Assembly: GCF_009749525.1 (NCBI RefSeq)
Contig: NZ_WOAC01000004.1
Coordinates: 186,001-250,000, forward strand
DNA length: 64,000 nt
Reading direction: 5' to 3'
From: Mesorhizobium xinjiangense
GTDB taxonomy: Bacteria > Pseudomonadota > Alphaproteobacteria > Rhizobiales > Rhizobiaceae
Under the pieces are notes generated by a model. That model made no database searches and had not been told where the DNA came from. It worked only from the letters and a program-made list of their open reading frames with translations. Below are positions 9,142 through 19,434 of the stretch, one piece after another; position 1 is the first letter of the stretch; every line of letters begins with the position of its first letter. A program made the position numbers and the translations under genes.

Positions 9142-10125
9142 ATGTCGCGTCGCATGGACTATCAGGTCGAGAGCTTTCCCATCGAGGGACAGTTCAGGAT
9201 CTCGCGCGGCGCCAAGACCCAGGCCGATGTGGTTACGTGCCGAATCACCGACGGCATTCATAGCGGCCAGGGCGAATGCGTGCCCTATGCGCGCTATGGC
9301 GAAAGCATGGACAGCGTTGCCGACACGCTGGAAAAGGCGCGCGCCGAAATCGAGAAGGGCATCGGCCGAACGGAACTGCTCGAGGCGATGGCGCCAGGTG
9401 CGGCACGCAATGCCGTCGACTGTGCGCTCTGGGACCTTGAAGCCAAGATGATTGGTCACAGGGCCCACCAGAAAGCCTGCCATATCCTTCCGCGGCCTGT
9501 CGTCACCGCCGTTACCATCTCGCTCGACGAGCCCGGCGAAATGGCCGCCCAGGCCCGGGCCAACGCCCTGCGCCCCTTGCTCAAGGTCAAGGTCGGCTCG
9601 ACCAACGACGTCGCGCGCATCCATGCCGTCGCCAGCGCGGCTCCCAACAGCCGCATCATCCTCGATGCCAATGAGGGCTGGACCGAGGACAACATCAAGG
9701 AAAACCTGCTGGCCGCCGCTCAATTCCACGTGGCGCTCGTCGAGCAGCCCTTGCCGGCCGGCAAGGACGAGATCCTGCGTCACATGCCACATCCGGTGCC
9801 GATCTGCGCCGACGAAAGCGTTCATACCGCCGAGAGGCTGGACGAACTCAACGGGCTCTATGACGCGGTCAACATCAAGCTCGACAAGACCGGCGGCCTG
9901 ACCGCGGCAATTCAGTTGCGCCAAGAGGCGCGCGCACGCGGTTACGGCGTCATGGTCGGGTGCATGGTGGGCACGTCCCTGGCCATGGCGCCGGCCGTGC
10001 TGCTGGCCCAGGACGCCGATTATGTGGATCTCGACGGGCCGCTGCTGTTGGCCAGGGACCGCGCGCCCGGCCTGACATATGCCGGCTCTCTCATTTCACC
10101 GCCCGAACCTGCCCTTTGGGGGTAG
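9142..10125 (+). CDS. Dipeptide epimerase / N-acetyl-D-glutamate racemase-type enolase-superfamily enzyme
   Basis: 327 residues of the muconate-lactonizing-type enolase superfamily. Visible active-site residues are K148 and K150 (K-x-K), metal ligands D175, E201 and D224, and K246 in N-I-K-L-D-K. These fit the L-Ala-D/L-Glu epimerase (YcjG) and DgcA branch, acting on murein-derived dipeptides or N-acetyl-D-Glu. A GAGG motif precedes the ATG. No DgcN-like partner is adjacent, so the exact substrate is open. Confidence 0.85.
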   Translation: MSRRMDYQVESFPIEGQFRISRGAKTQADVVTCRITDGIHSGQGECVPYARYGESMDSVADTLEKARAEIEKGIGRTELLEAMAPGAARNAVDCALWDLEAKMIGHRAHQKACHILPRPVVTAVTISLDEPGEMAAQARANALRPLLKVKVGSTNDVARIHAVASAAPNSRIILDANEGWTEDNIKENLLAAAQFHVALVEQPLPAGKDEILRHMPHPVPICADESVHTAERLDELNGLYDAVNIKLDKTGGLTAAIQLRQEARARGYGVMVGCMVGTSLAMAPAVLLAQDADYVDLDGPLLLARDRAPGLTYAGSLISPPEPALWG

Positions 10126-10334
10126 GCCGGTCCGCACCGAAACGATGTTCGCTCGCCGGCCGCGCGGACGCACGGTACGGTGAACGCGCCCAGCCGCTCT
10201 GCATGGGGGCGCACAGGCGGACCGCAAGCGCCGAGGCGCTGGCGCGATGTCCGGGCAACCGGACGGTCGGCGAAAGGCAGAGCGAAAGGCGCCGTATGCA
10301 GGCCAGAAGACATCTTGGCTCGGCCAGCTGCGCG

Positions 10335-11153
10335 TCAGGCGGCTTCGAATGTCTTGTCAGGGAAGCTGACGACCGTTTCGGGGGAGACGGCCCGCTTGCC
10401 GCCTTTCACGCCCGTCCAGGTCAGTATCTCGAAACGCCCGTCATGCGTTTCGGCGATCGCCGTGCAGCTTTCCACCCAATCGCCGGTGTTGATGTATTCG
10501 ACATCACCCATGTGCTCGATCGCCGCATGATGGATGTGACCGCAGATGACGCCGTCGACGTCTGACCGGCGCGCTTCCTGCACCACGATCGTCTGGAAGG
10601 TGCTGATGAAGGAGACGGCCTTCTTCACCTTCACCTTTGCCCAGGAGGAAAACGACCAGTATGGCAGGCCGAACAGGCGCCGCGCGGTGCCCACGGCCCG
10701 GTTGATGACGATCGCGATGTCGTAGGCCTTGTCGCCCATATAGGCGAGCCAGCGCACATTGTGGACGATCGAATCGAACTGATCGCCATGGATGACGAGG
10801 TAGCGACGGCCGTCGGCCGTTTCGTGAATGGCGCGGTCGGCCACGACGATCCCGCCGAAATGCACACCCTGGAAGGGCCGCAGGAACTCGTCGTGATTGC
10901 CGGCGATATAGATCACCCTGGTGCCCTTGCGCGCCTTGCGCAATATCTTCTGCACGACGTCGTTGTGCGCCTGAGGCCAATGCCAGGAACGTCTCAGCCG
11001 CCATCCATCGACGATATCGCCGACGAGATAGATCGTCTCGGCCTCGTGAAAGCGGAGAAAATCGATGAGGAATTCCGCCTTGGCCGGCTTGGAGCCGAGG
11101 TGAACATCGGAAATGAAGAGGGTCCGGAAGGTCTTGATCGGTGTGCCGGTCAT
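10335..11153 (-). CDS. UDP-2,3-diacylglucosamine diphosphatase-like metallophosphoesterase
   Basis: 272 residues with a calcineurin-type phosphoesterase core: D16-x-H18, GDIVD at 45-49, GNHDE near 80 and H-I-H-H near the C-terminus. It resembles the LpxH-like branch that removes UMP from UDP-2,3-diacylglucosamine in lipid A synthesis, but could act on another substrate. The frame stays open to 11696, through the divergent SDR gene; I chose the ATG at 11153, with GGGGA upstream, because homology starts just after it. A second ATG at 11198 adds 15 residues. Confidence 0.8.
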   Translation of the reverse strand: MTGTPIKTFRTLFISDVHLGSKPAKAEFLIDFLRFHEAETIYLVGDIVDGWRLRRSWHWPQAHNDVVQKILRKARKGTRVIYIAGNHDEFLRPFQGVHFGGIVVADRAIHETADGRRYLVIHGDQFDSIVHNVRWLAYMGDKAYDIAIVINRAVGTARRLFGLPYWSFSSWAKVKVKKAVSFISTFQTIVVQEARRSDVDGVICGHIHHAAIEHMGDVEYINTGDWVESCTAIAETHDGRFEILTWTGVKGGKRAVSPETVVSFPDKTFEAA

Positions 11154-11280
11154 GTGCGGGTCCCCGGATGTTCGATATGACTGCAAGACATGATTCATGT
11201 CACAGCCATATGACGGTTGAGGTTTCCGGGCACCGTGGGATAGTGTGCGCGCCGGTTGATTTGGCACGGAGGACAGGCCG

Positions 11281-12060
11281 TTGGAACTTGGGATAAAGGG
11301 CAAAAAGGCGATCGTTTGCGCGTCGAGCAGAGGGCTGGGCCGCGGCTGTGCGATGGCGCTTGCCGAAGCTGGCTGCGATCTCGTCGTCAATGGGCGTGAC
11401 GAGGCGGTGCTGGCGGCCACCGCTGCCGAGATCCGCGAGTTGTTCGGGGTTTCGGTCACGGAGGTGGCGGCGGATGTCTCGACCGCCAAGGGCCAATCCG
11501 CCCTGCTCGCGGCCTGTCCGGACCCCGACATTCTGGTCAACAACAATGGCGGGCCGCCGCCAAAGGATTTCCGCGAGCTCGACCGCGAGGCTCTGCTCGA
11601 AGGCGTCACGCAGAACATGGTCACGCCGATCGAACTGATCCAGGCCGTCATCGACGGCATGAGCGAACGCGGGTTCGGTCGCATCGTCAACATCACTTCG
11701 CTGTCGGTCTATCAGCCGATCTCCGGCCTCGACCTTTCCTCCGGCGCACGGGCCGGGCTGACTGCATTCCTGGCCGGCGTGGCGCGCACCGTCGCCCGCT
11801 CCAACGTGACCATCAATGCCGTCCTGCCGGGCAAGTTCGACACCGATCGGATCAGGAAGACGCTGGAGTTTTCCGCCGCAAAGGCGGGCGTGAGCGTCGA
11901 CGAGCAGGCAGGCAAGGTGGCCAACGACATTCCGGCGCGCCGCCTCGGCACACCGGAGGAATTCGGCAAGGCCTGCGCCTTCCTGTGTTCGGCCCATGCC
12001 GGCTATATCACCGGACAGAACCTGATCCTCGATGGCGGCCTCTACAACAGTGCTTTCTGA
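11281..12060 (+). CDS. SDR-family oxidoreductase lacking the canonical Tyr/Lys pair
   Basis: 259 residues, TTG start with GGAGG about 10 bases upstream. The Rossmann N-terminus has S-S-R-G-L-G (15-20) and N-N-N-G-G (87-91). Ungapped comparison with classical FabG-like SDRs keeps the active-site Ser (S140), but the catalytic Tyr position is Ser153 and the Lys position Arg157. Annotation as a 3-oxoacyl-ACP reductase would therefore be unsafe. It sits 42 bases before the FAH hydrolase, so the two are likely co-transcribed. Substrate unknown. Confidence 0.8.
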   Translation: MELGIKGKKAIVCASSRGLGRGCAMALAEAGCDLVVNGRDEAVLAATAAEIRELFGVSVTEVAADVSTAKGQSALLAACPDPDILVNNNGGPPPKDFRELDREALLEGVTQNMVTPIELIQAVIDGMSERGFGRIVNITSLSVYQPISGLDLSSGARAGLTAFLAGVARTVARSNVTINAVLPGKFDTDRIRKTLEFSAAKAGVSVDEQAGKVANDIPARRLGTPEEFGKACAFLCSAHAGYITGQNLILDGGLYNSAF

Positions 12061-12102
12061 CCCAAAAATTGAAGACATCTCTCAAAGAGCGAGGGTAGTT
12101 AA

Positions 12103-12945
12103 TTGAAACTCATACGTTTTGGAAATCCAGGATCGGAACGTCCGGGCCTGATCGATACCGACGGCGCGATCCGCGACGTCTCCAGCCTCGTCGCGGATTA
12201 CGGGCCTGAGACCCTGTCGCCGGACCTGAAGAACACGCTTCAGGCGGCCGACCTTTCCGCGCTCCCGAAAGCGCCGGGCGACGCCCGGATCGGGCCGGTG
12301 GTCGCCCGTGTCGGCCATTTTATCGCGATCGGCCTCAACTATGCCGACCATGCCGCCGAAACGGGGGCGGCCATACCCGAGGAGCCGATCGTCTTTTCGA
12401 AGGCGCCGAGTTCGCTTTGCGGACCGGACGACGACGTGCTCCTGCCCAAGGGCTCGCAGAAGCTCGATTGGGAGGTTGAACTCGCTGCGGTCATCGGCAA
12501 GCGATGCGACTATGTGGAGGAGAAGGACGCGCTCGATCACGTGTTCGGCTATGCGCTTTGCAACGACGTCTCCGAACGCGAGTATCAGGCCGAGCGCGGC
12601 GGACAATGGATCAAGGGCAAGAGCGCGCCCACATTCGGCCCGCTCGGCCCCTGGCTGGTCACGCCCGACGAGATCGGCGACGTGCAGAACCTGGCCATGT
12701 TCCTCGACGTGAACGGCGAGCGCATGCAGACCGGCAATACCTCGACCATGATCTTTTCCGTTGCGGCGATCATTTCCTACCTGTCGCGCTTCATGGTGCT
12801 GGAACCCGGCGATGTCATCACCACGGGAACGCCGCCCGGCGTCGGCCTCGGCATGAAGCCGCCCCGCTTCCTCAAGGCCGGCGAGACGATGCATCTGGGC
12901 ATCGAAGGCCTTGGCGAGCAGCGTCAAACGGTGGTCGCGCGCTGA
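12103..12945 (+). CDS. Fumarylacetoacetate hydrolase-family protein (ureidoglycolate lyase / diketo-deoxy-sugar-acid hydrolase type)
   Basis: 280 residues, TTG start behind GCGAGGG. The C-terminal FAH fold begins near residue 70, with the metal-binding region D-W-E-V-E-L-A and the later N-D-V-S-E-R-E segment, and a G-T-P-P-G-V-G loop. Members of this branch are often named ureidoglycolate lyase, but several act on 2,4-diketo-3-deoxy sugar acids in fucose or rhamnose breakdown. The adjacent SDR would fit a sugar-acid or aromatic side pathway, but no other pathway gene is nearby. Confidence 0.8.
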   Translation: MKLIRFGNPGSERPGLIDTDGAIRDVSSLVADYGPETLSPDLKNTLQAADLSALPKAPGDARIGPVVARVGHFIAIGLNYADHAAETGAAIPEEPIVFSKAPSSLCGPDDDVLLPKGSQKLDWEVELAAVIGKRCDYVEEKDALDHVFGYALCNDVSEREYQAERGGQWIKGKSAPTFGPLGPWLVTPDEIGDVQNLAMFLDVNGERMQTGNTSTMIFSVAAIISYLSRFMVLEPGDVITTGTPPGVGLGMKPPRFLKAGETMHLGIEGLGEQRQTVVAR

Positions 12946-13087
12946 ACGCGGCCGTCGTCCAAACCGGGCCCATGTGGCCGCGGCCCAATTGTCGCGGCGG
13001 AACAGGAAGCTGTTTCGCCGTTTCGCAACTTAAAATGCCCGACGGTCATGGTAGCGTGCAACCGACAGGCAATCCGGACCCGCACAA

Positions 13088-15397
13088 ATGACCGAGAAGA
13101 AACCCAAGCCCGCCAAATCCGAATTCGACGAAGCCGCCCTCTTCTTCCATCGCTATCCCTCTCCGGGAAAACTGGAGATCCAGGCGACCAAGCCGCTGGG
13201 CAACCAGCGCGACCTGGCTTTGGCCTATTCTCCCGGCGTGGCCGTGCCCTGCCTCGAGATCAACACCGATCCGGCCACCGCGGCCTACTATACCGGACGG
13301 GCCAACCTCGTCGGCGTGGTGTCCAACGGGTCGGCGGTTCTGGGGCTCGGCGATATCGGCGCGCTCGCTTCCAAGCCGGTCATGGAGGGCAAGGCGGTCC
13401 TGTTCAAGAAGTTCGCAGGCATCAATGTCTTCGACATCGAGATCGACGCTCCCGAGATCGAGCAAATGGTGGAGACAATCGCAGCGCTCGAGCCGACATT
13501 CGGCGGCATCAACCTCGAAGACATCAAGGCACCGGAATGCTTCGAGGTCGAAGAACAACTGAAACAACGCATGGCGATCCCGGTCTTCCACGACGACCAG
13601 CATGGCACGGCGATCATCGTCGCTGCCGCCGTGCTCAATGCCCTTGAACTGGCCGGCAAGGACATCGACAAGGTCAAGATCGTCACCTCGGGTGCCGGCG
13701 CCGCCGCACTCGCCTGCCTCAACCTGCTCGTCGAACTGGGCGCCAGCCGGGACAATATCTGGGTCACCGACCGGCACGGGGTCGCCTATAAGGGGCGCGT
13801 CGAGGAGATGGATCGCTGGAAGGAACCCTACCTGAAGGAAACCGACGCGCGCAGCCTCGCCGACGTCATCGGCGGCGCCGACGTGTTTCTCGGCCTGTCG
13901 GCCGCAGGGGTCTTGAAACCCGAATTGCTGGCCGAGATGGCCGACAAGCCGCTGATTCTGGCGCTTGCCAATCCTGTTCCGGAGATCATGCCGGAAGTGG
14001 CTCGAGACGCCCGCCCGGACGCCATGATCTGCACAGGCAGATCTGATTTCCCCAATCAGGTCAACAACGTACTGTGTTTTCCTTACATATTCCGTGGAGC
14101 GCTTGATGTCGGCGCTACGGCGATCAACGAAGAAATGAAGATGGCCGCGGTGCGCGCCATTGCCGCTCTGGCGCGCGAGGAGCCTTCCGACGTCGCCGCA
14201 CGCGCCTATTCGGGCGACACACCGACATTCGGCCCCGAATATCTGATCCCCTCGCCCTTCGATCCCCGGCTCATCTTGCGCATTGCGCCGGCCGTTGCGC
14301 GCGGCGCCTGCGAAAGCGGCGTGGCCATGCGGCCGATCACCGACTGGGAGGCCTATATCGATCGGCTCAACCGGTTCGTGTTCCGCTCCGGTCTCATCAT
14401 GAAGCCGGTCTTTGCCGCCGCGCGCAAGGCGGCGAAGCAGCGCGTCATCTATGCCGACGGCGAGGACGAGCGCGTGCTGCGCGCGGCCCAGGTCGTACTG
14501 GAGGAAGGCATCGCCAAGCCGACCCTCATCGGCCGGCCGCACGTCATCGACGTCAGGCTCAAGCGCTACGGGCTCAGGATCAGGCCGGGCACGGATTTCG
14601 ATATCGTCAATCCGGAGGACGATCCGCGCTACCGGGCCTATGTCGACCTTCTGATCCGGCTTGCCGGACGCCGCGGCGTGACCCAGGAAGCCGCGCGCAC
14701 CATGGTGCGCACGAACAATACGGTGATTGCCGCGCTCGCCATGATGCGCGACGAAGCGGACGCGATGATCTGCGGATTGGAGGGCCGGTTCGAGCGCCAT
14801 TTGCGCAATGTCGGCCTGATTATCGGCCGCAAGCCGGGCGTGCGCGACCTCTCGGCGCTGTCGATGCTGATCATGCAGCGCGGCGTCACCTTTTTCACCG
14901 ACACCTATGTGTCGGTCGAGCCATCGGCCGAGGAGATCGCCGAGATGACGGTTCTCGCGGCGGACGAAATTCGCCGCTTCGGCATCGAACCCAAGGCCGC
15001 CCTGCTCTCTCTGTCCAATTTCGGCTCGCGTGACACGCCAAGCACGCTGAAAATGCGCCGGGCGGCCGAACTGGTTGCCGAGCGCGCGCCCGACCTGGAG
15101 GCGGATGGCGAGATGCACGGCGATTCGGCCTTGTCGGAAGTCCTGCGCCAGCGCGTCTTTCCGCATTCCAGGCTGACGGGTGAAGCCAACCTCCTCGTCT
15201 TCCCCAACCTCGATGCGGCCAACATCGCACTGACCACGATCAAGACCATGACGGACGGCCTGCATGTCGGACCGATCCTGCTCGGCACCGCCCGTCCGGC
15301 CCATATTCTCACACCGTCGGTCACCTCGCGCGGTATCGTCAACATGACGGCGCTGGCCGTGGTCGAGGCATCCCAACCGGTCAGCGCTGGAAGCTGA
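13088..15397 (+). CDS. maeB: NADP-dependent malic enzyme with C-terminal phosphotransacetylase-like domain
   Basis: 769 residues, the standard size of the chimeric bacterial malic enzyme. Residues 1-160 are the malic N-domain, about 165-400 the NAD(P)-binding domain with the G-A-G-A-A-A loop, and about 430-769 a phosphate acetyltransferase-like domain that is usually regulatory (acetyl-CoA sensing) rather than catalytic. It decarboxylates malate to pyruvate; rhizobia carry NAD- and NADP-type paralogues (dme/tme) of the same layout, and cofactor choice cannot be settled by eye. The 142 bases upstream contain no gene. Confidence 0.93.
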   Translation: MTEKKPKPAKSEFDEAALFFHRYPSPGKLEIQATKPLGNQRDLALAYSPGVAVPCLEINTDPATAAYYTGRANLVGVVSNGSAVLGLGDIGALASKPVMEGKAVLFKKFAGINVFDIEIDAPEIEQMVETIAALEPTFGGINLEDIKAPECFEVEEQLKQRMAIPVFHDDQHGTAIIVAAAVLNALELAGKDIDKVKIVTSGAGAAALACLNLLVELGASRDNIWVTDRHGVAYKGRVEEMDRWKEPYLKETDARSLADVIGGADVFLGLSAAGVLKPELLAEMADKPLILALANPVPEIMPEVARDARPDAMICTGRSDFPNQVNNVLCFPYIFRGALDVGATAINEEMKMAAVRAIAALAREEPSDVAARAYSGDTPTFGPEYLIPSPFDPRLILRIAPAVARGACESGVAMRPITDWEAYIDRLNRFVFRSGLIMKPVFAAARKAAKQRVIYADGEDERVLRAAQVVLEEGIAKPTLIGRPHVIDVRLKRYGLRIRPGTDFDIVNPEDDPRYRAYVDLLIRLAGRRGVTQEAARTMVRTNNTVIAALAMMRDEADAMICGLEGRFERHLRNVGLIIGRKPGVRDLSALSMLIMQRGVTFFTDTYVSVEPSAEEIAEMTVLAADEIRRFGIEPKAALLSLSNFGSRDTPSTLKMRRAAELVAERAPDLEADGEMHGDSALSEVLRQRVFPHSRLTGEANLLVFPNLDAANIALTTIKTMTDGLHVGPILLGTARPAHILTPSVTSRGIVNMTALAVVEASQPVSAGS

Positions 15398-15434
15398 AGC
15401 GGCAAGTCTTGGCAGACGAAGCGAAGGATCGGCC

Positions 15435-16412
15435 ATGAAACGCCAGCTTGCCGCCATCGCCATCATCGCTTTTGCGGTATCGGCCGGTGCCGGATCTGGT
15501 GAAGCCGACGCCGGGTCGCCGATCTGCAACCGGCTCGAAAGCAGACTCACCGCCCTTTCGGGCGACAGCGGCGCCGACCGGCGCATGGTCCAACGATACA
15601 CGCGGGCCATTCAGACCCAGCAGAGGCAGATTGCCAAGGTCCGGAACCAACGTCGGCGGGCCGGTTGCGAGGGAAGCATCATCCGGTCCGATGCGGGCAA
15701 TGCCTGTCACTCCCTGAGCCGCAGCCTGGAGCGAATGCAGCACAATCTGCGCAAGCTGAAACGCGAGCACAACGCGCTCGCCGGCGGCGGTCCGGACGAG
15801 CGCCGCGAACGCAGACGGCTTATGGCCTCGCTCGAGGCCAATCACTGCCGTGCAGGGCTGGCGAACGCTCCGGGCCTCGTGCAGCAGTCACCGGGCATGT
15901 ATCGCGTGATGCCGCAACAGCCACGGCAGAATGTGCCGCACTACCGCACCCTGTGCGTTCGCGCCTGCGATGGCTACACCTTTCCTATCTCCGACGACGT
16001 GCCGCCCGAAGCCTTCGACAATGATGCCGAAACCTGCGCCGCGCGTTGCCCCGGCTCGGATGTCGAGCTCTATGTTCAGCGGATTGCCAGCGAGGATGGT
16101 GAAGGAAGCGGGCCCGTGGTCTCGCGCTCCGGGGCACTCTACGAGGAACTGCCAAACGCATCCCTCTACCGCCAGCCCGGCTACGAACGCCCGCCGCAAT
16201 GCGGCTGCAGTGGGTCAGGAAGCTCCTCGGTCATCGGGGAGGAAGCGAGTACGGCGTCCGAGCCTCGCACATCAACTGCACGGGATAGCGATGCCAGAAC
16301 GTCGGGGAATGTCCCCCGCGACCGCAAGGTCAGGGTCGTCGGGCCAGAGTTCCTTCCCGACCCAAAAGGGGCAATAGATCTGCGAGCTCCGGCCCCGACT
16401 GGCGGCCGGTGA
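15435..16412 (+). CDS. Secreted DUF2865 domain protein
   Basis: 325 residues with an N-terminal signal peptide (about 1-25). A Lys/Arg/Gln-rich helical middle (about 50-130) precedes the DUF2865 region, with [11 protein letters not shown] near residue 175, paired Cys residues, then C-G-C near 255. DUF2865 proteins are periplasmic, common in Hyphomicrobiales, and of unknown function. The 3' end overlaps the convergent gltX by 83 bases, and both tails look like genuine protein. Confidence 0.8.
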   Translation: MKRQLAAIAIIAFAVSAGAGSGEADAGSPICNRLESRLTALSGDSGADRRMVQRYTRAIQTQQRQIAKVRNQRRRAGCEGSIIRSDAGNACHSLSRSLERMQHNLRKLKREHNALAGGGPDERRERRRLMASLEANHCRAGLANAPGLVQQSPGMYRVMPQQPRQNVPHYRTLCVRACDGYTFPISDDVPPEAFDNDAETCAARCPGSDVELYVQRIASEDGEGSGPVVSRSGALYEELPNASLYRQPGYERPPQCGCSGSGSSSVIGEEASTASEPRTSTARDSDARTSGNVPRDRKVRVVGPEFLPDPKGAIDLRAPAPTGGR

Positions 16413-17703
16413 GCGCCAGGCGCAAGGGCATGAATAGCGCCTTGCCCTTGCGGCCCGTCGCCTCGCGTACCGCGCCGGTCCATTCTTTCCACGTCGAGCG
16501 GTCCCACGGCTCGTCCGGCAGGAGGTCGAACGCAGCGCGAAGGAACTGACGCTCCTCGTCGGTGAAGGCAGCGCCCGCCTCCGGCCCCTCAGTGACGATG
16601 CGCCACCATGCGGCGGCGTCGGAAACCCTGTCGAGATTGCCCCGCACGGCAAGCCAGAACGCTTCGGCCTTCTCTCCCTTGACGCCAAGCGCCATCAGCC
16701 GGTCGCGCACATCCTCGAAGGGCAGTTCATGAACCAGAGTGCGGTTGAGGATGACGAGATCGGCGGGATCGAATTTCGCTGCCGACCGCGAGCTGGATGC
16801 GGGATCGAATTCGTCGGCGAGTTCGTCCAGCGACCGGGCGGCCGTCACATTGCCGGACGTCCCGGTGAGGACGGCGAGCGAGGCGACCGCCATGGGCTCC
16901 AGCCCGTCCTCGCGAAGGTTGGCAACCGAGAGCGCGCCGGTGCGCTTTGACAACCCCTCGCCGCTGGCGGTGGTCAGCAGATTGTGATGACCGAAGGCCG
17001 GTGCCTCGGCGCCAAGCGCCTTGAACAACGCAATCTGGACGCCGGTGTTGGTCACGTGGTCGTCGCCGCGTATGACATGGCTCACGCCCATGTCGTTATC
17101 GTCGACCACGGACGGCAGGGTATAGAGATAAGTGCCGTCCTCGCGGATGAGCACAGGGTCGGACAGCGACGCCAGGTCCACCGTTTCCTCTCCCCGCACC
17201 ACGTCGTTCCAGCTGATTTCGGTGCGCTGCGTCTCATGCGGATCGGCGGCAAAATTCGGCAGCAGGAAACGCCAGTGCGGGCGGCGTCCTTCCGCCTCCA
17301 ACTGCTTCCTGTCTTCCTCGGTCAGATCCAGTGCCTCGCGCCCGTAGACAGGCGGCAGCTTGCGCGACAACCTGACCTTGCGCCTGAGCTCCAGTTCCTC
17401 CGGCGTCTCATAGCATGGATAGAGCAGACCGGCGGACTTCAGCCGTTCGGCTGCCGCATCATAGGCGGCAAAGCGTTTCGATTGATACTCGACCGCGTCG
17501 GGGAATATGCCGATCCAATGCAGGTCGTACAGGATCTGGTTGGCGAATGCCTGGGTCGAGCGCGCAAGGTCGGTATCGTCGAAACGCTGGATGAACCGGC
17601 CATTGCGGTTGCGCGCGAACAGCCAGTTGAACAGCGCCGTGCGCAGATTGCCGATATGGATATTGCCGGTCGGAGACGGGGCGAAGCGGACGGTTACAGT
17701 CAT
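16330..17703 (-). CDS. gltX: Glutamate--tRNA ligase
   Basis: 457 residues, class I synthetase: the HIGH motif appears as H-I-G-N near residue 18 and the KMSKR-type loop as L-S-K-R near 240. It charges tRNA-Glu (and in many alphaproteobacteria tRNA-Gln, later amidated by GatCAB). Alphaproteobacteria often have two copies; which paralogue this is cannot be decided here. The frame extends to 18054, but the ATG at 17703 begins the conserved [10 protein letters not shown] segment and overlaps the MFS stop by ATGA. Confidence 0.93.
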   Translation of the reverse strand: MTVTVRFAPSPTGNIHIGNLRTALFNWLFARNRNGRFIQRFDDTDLARSTQAFANQILYDLHWIGIFPDAVEYQSKRFAAYDAAAERLKSAGLLYPCYETPEELELRRKVRLSRKLPPVYGREALDLTEEDRKQLEAEGRRPHWRFLLPNFAADPHETQRTEISWNDVVRGEETVDLASLSDPVLIREDGTYLYTLPSVVDDNDMGVSHVIRGDDHVTNTGVQIALFKALGAEAPAFGHHNLLTTASGEGLSKRTGALSVANLREDGLEPMAVASLAVLTGTSGNVTAARSLDELADEFDPASSSRSAAKFDPADLVILNRTLVHELPFEDVRDRLMALGVKGEKAEAFWLAVRGNLDRVSDAAAWWRIVTEGPEAGAAFTDEERQFLRAAFDLLPDEPWDRSTWKEWTGAVREATGRKGKALFMPLRLALTGRQSGPELADLLPLLGREGTLARRP

Positions 17704-18944
17704 GCTTGCGAGGTATCCGAAAGGCCTGGTGCTGGCAAGACGCGCGCCTTCACCCGCGCCGTGACATAGGTCATGAGAAAGACCATGGCGAAGCAATAAA
17801 GCCCCATCACCGCAATCTGTGCATCGTAGGCAACACCCAGGTCGATCAGCGCACCGGTAAGGCCCGGCCCGGCCGCCGTCGCGAAGACGAGAATGGCGAC
17901 CGTGACCGCACGAACGGAGTCCAGATTTTTCAGACCGTAGATTTCCGGCCACAGGGCACCGAACAGCGTCGAGGAAAAGCCGTATGACACGCCCATCAGC
18001 CCCATGAAGACAAAGGCGCTCCATTGCGCGTCGAAATTTGCCAGGATCAGGCATGACGCCCCGAGCGGAACAAGAAAGACCGGCAGCAGCGATATGGCGG
18101 AGAAACGGTCGATCAGATGGCCGGAAATGAGCACGAAGGTGATCGTCATGACGGCCATGAAGGAAAACGACGTGGCGAACATCTCCATCGACCAGCCGCG
18201 CAGCTCGACCAGATAGACCTGGTGAAAGAAGATCGTCGTGCCGATGAAGCCGGGCGCCACGACGCCCAGCAACAGGAGATAAAAGATCGGGTCATGCAAC
18301 ACCTCGCTCCGCGTCCAGTCGCGCACCGCCGGCTTGCTGGAGACGGGGTCGGTTGAGCGCGGCGCGCGCTCGATCGCGATCAGGGAGGCAACGACCGGCA
18401 GGGCGATCACGACGAGGACGGCCGCCGCGACGAGCCAGGAATTGCGCCAGCCCACCCAGCCGGCGACAAGCACGAACAGCAGCGGAAAGACCGCCTCGCC
18501 GGCATTGTGTCCGAGTGTTGTGATCGACACGGCGCGCCCGCGCTGGGCGGAGAACCAGCGCCCCATGGCGGTGAAGGCGTTCTGGGTCATCATGCCCTGG
18601 CCGAAGAGCCTGAGCAGGTAGAGCGTGACGGCGAGCAGCGCGATATGATGCGAGATGGACATCATGACGGTGGCAAGCGCCAGCATGGGAATGATGAACA
18701 TCGCCACCTTCTGCGCCGAGTGCCGATCGACGATCTGTCCGAGCTTCGGCAGCGTCAGGGCGCTTGCCAGCGTGGCCAACATGTAGACCGCCCCGAATCC
18801 GCCGTGACTAAGCCCGTATTCGGCGCGGATATCTCCCGCCGAAAGCGAAATGAAGAAGGTCTGGCCGAAGGAGGAAAAGAAGGTCAGCAGGAACCCGCCC
18901 GCCAGCCAGCGCGCATTGTCACGAATGAAGATGAAAAACTGCAT
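17700..18944 (-). CDS. MFS transporter
   Basis: 414 residues with about 12 hydrophobic segments and the A-like motif G-Q-I-V-D-R-H-S between helices 2 and 3, typical of the major facilitator superfamily. Substrate unknown. The stop codon overlaps the gltX start by four bases, so gltX may depend on read-through from this gene. Upstream it is divergent from the ArsR gene, whose candidate operator lies in the shared intergenic region. Confidence 0.85.
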   Translation of the reverse strand: MQFFIFIRDNARWLAGGFLLTFFSSFGQTFFISLSAGDIRAEYGLSHGGFGAVYMLATLASALTLPKLGQIVDRHSAQKVAMFIIPMLALATVMMSISHHIALLAVTLYLLRLFGQGMMTQNAFTAMGRWFSAQRGRAVSITTLGHNAGEAVFPLLFVLVAGWVGWRNSWLVAAAVLVVIALPVVASLIAIERAPRSTDPVSSKPAVRDWTRSEVLHDPIFYLLLLGVVAPGFIGTTIFFHQVYLVELRGWSMEMFATSFSFMAVMTITFVLISGHLIDRFSAISLLPVFLVPLGASCLILANFDAQWSAFVFMGLMGVSYGFSSTLFGALWPEIYGLKNLDSVRAVTVAILVFATAAGPGLTGALIDLGVAYDAQIAVMGLYCFAMVFLMTYVTARVKARVLPAPGLSDTSQA

Positions 18945-19094
18945 GAAGTCTCGCGGCGATGCCGGCTGGAACCGGGCGTCAGGACGGATCGGATTGCGTT
19001 GTCATCCTATCCGCGCCTTCGCGCCGGGCAAAGGCCAAAACCCGGCTGGTCCTATGCTTTTGACTGGGCGTTCGACCAAGGGGTTGCCAATCAA

Positions 19095-19110
19095 ATAAGT
19101 CAATGCTTAT
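19095..19110. promoter_or_regulatory. Candidate ArsR operator
   Basis: A perfect inverted repeat ATAAG-N6-CTTAT ends nine bases before the ArsR start codon. The position and AT-rich palindrome fit an autoregulatory ArsR-family site. Inference from symmetry and position only. Confidence 0.5.
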
Positions 19111-19119
19111 CTCAATTGC

Positions 19120-19434
19120 ATGGAGAACACAGAGATCTTTCGAGTGCTTGCCGATCCGACCCGCCGCGCGGTCTTCGAAAGCCTTGCAGCCGGCGAGAAG
19201 AACGCCACCGAACTGCGGGCCGGTTTCGCCATATCGCAACCCGCGATCTCGCAGCACATCGCCGTCTTGCGCAAGGCGGGACTGGTGCGAGAGCGCCGGG
19301 CGGGCCGGCATGTCAATTACAGCGTCGATCCTGAAGGATTGCGCCCGCTGCTCGATTGGGTGGTGCGATATCGCGATTACTGGCCAGCGCGCGTCGAAAA
19401 GCTCCAGCGACTGGTCAAGGAGATGGATCAATGA
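19120..19434 (+). CDS. ArsR-family winged-helix regulator
   Basis: 104 residues covering one HTH domain, with the recognition helix around I-S-Q-P-A-I-S-Q-H and the wing near R-A-G-R-H-V-N-Y. No Cys residue occurs, so metal sensing of the classic ArsR/SmtB kind is unlikely; it belongs to the SdpR-like group usually paired with SRPBCC proteins. Its stop overlaps the next start by ATGA. Confidence 0.88.
   Translation: MENTEIFRVLADPTRRAVFESLAAGEKNATELRAGFAISQPAISQHIAVLRKAGLVRERRAGRHVNYSVDPEGLRPLLDWVVRYRDYWPARVEKLQRLVKEMDQ

Noticed and set aside
10126-10334. 209-base gap between the epimerase and phosphoesterase genes as a small RNA or gene
   Set aside because: Only weak GC hairpins without a T run and no open frame with a ribosome-binding site; nothing supportable.
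13046-15610. 854-residue minus-strand open frame opposite the malic enzyme gene
   Set aside because: Antisense shadow in GC-rich DNA: composition is rich in Arg, Gly, Asp and His without domains, while the plus strand has a complete known enzyme.
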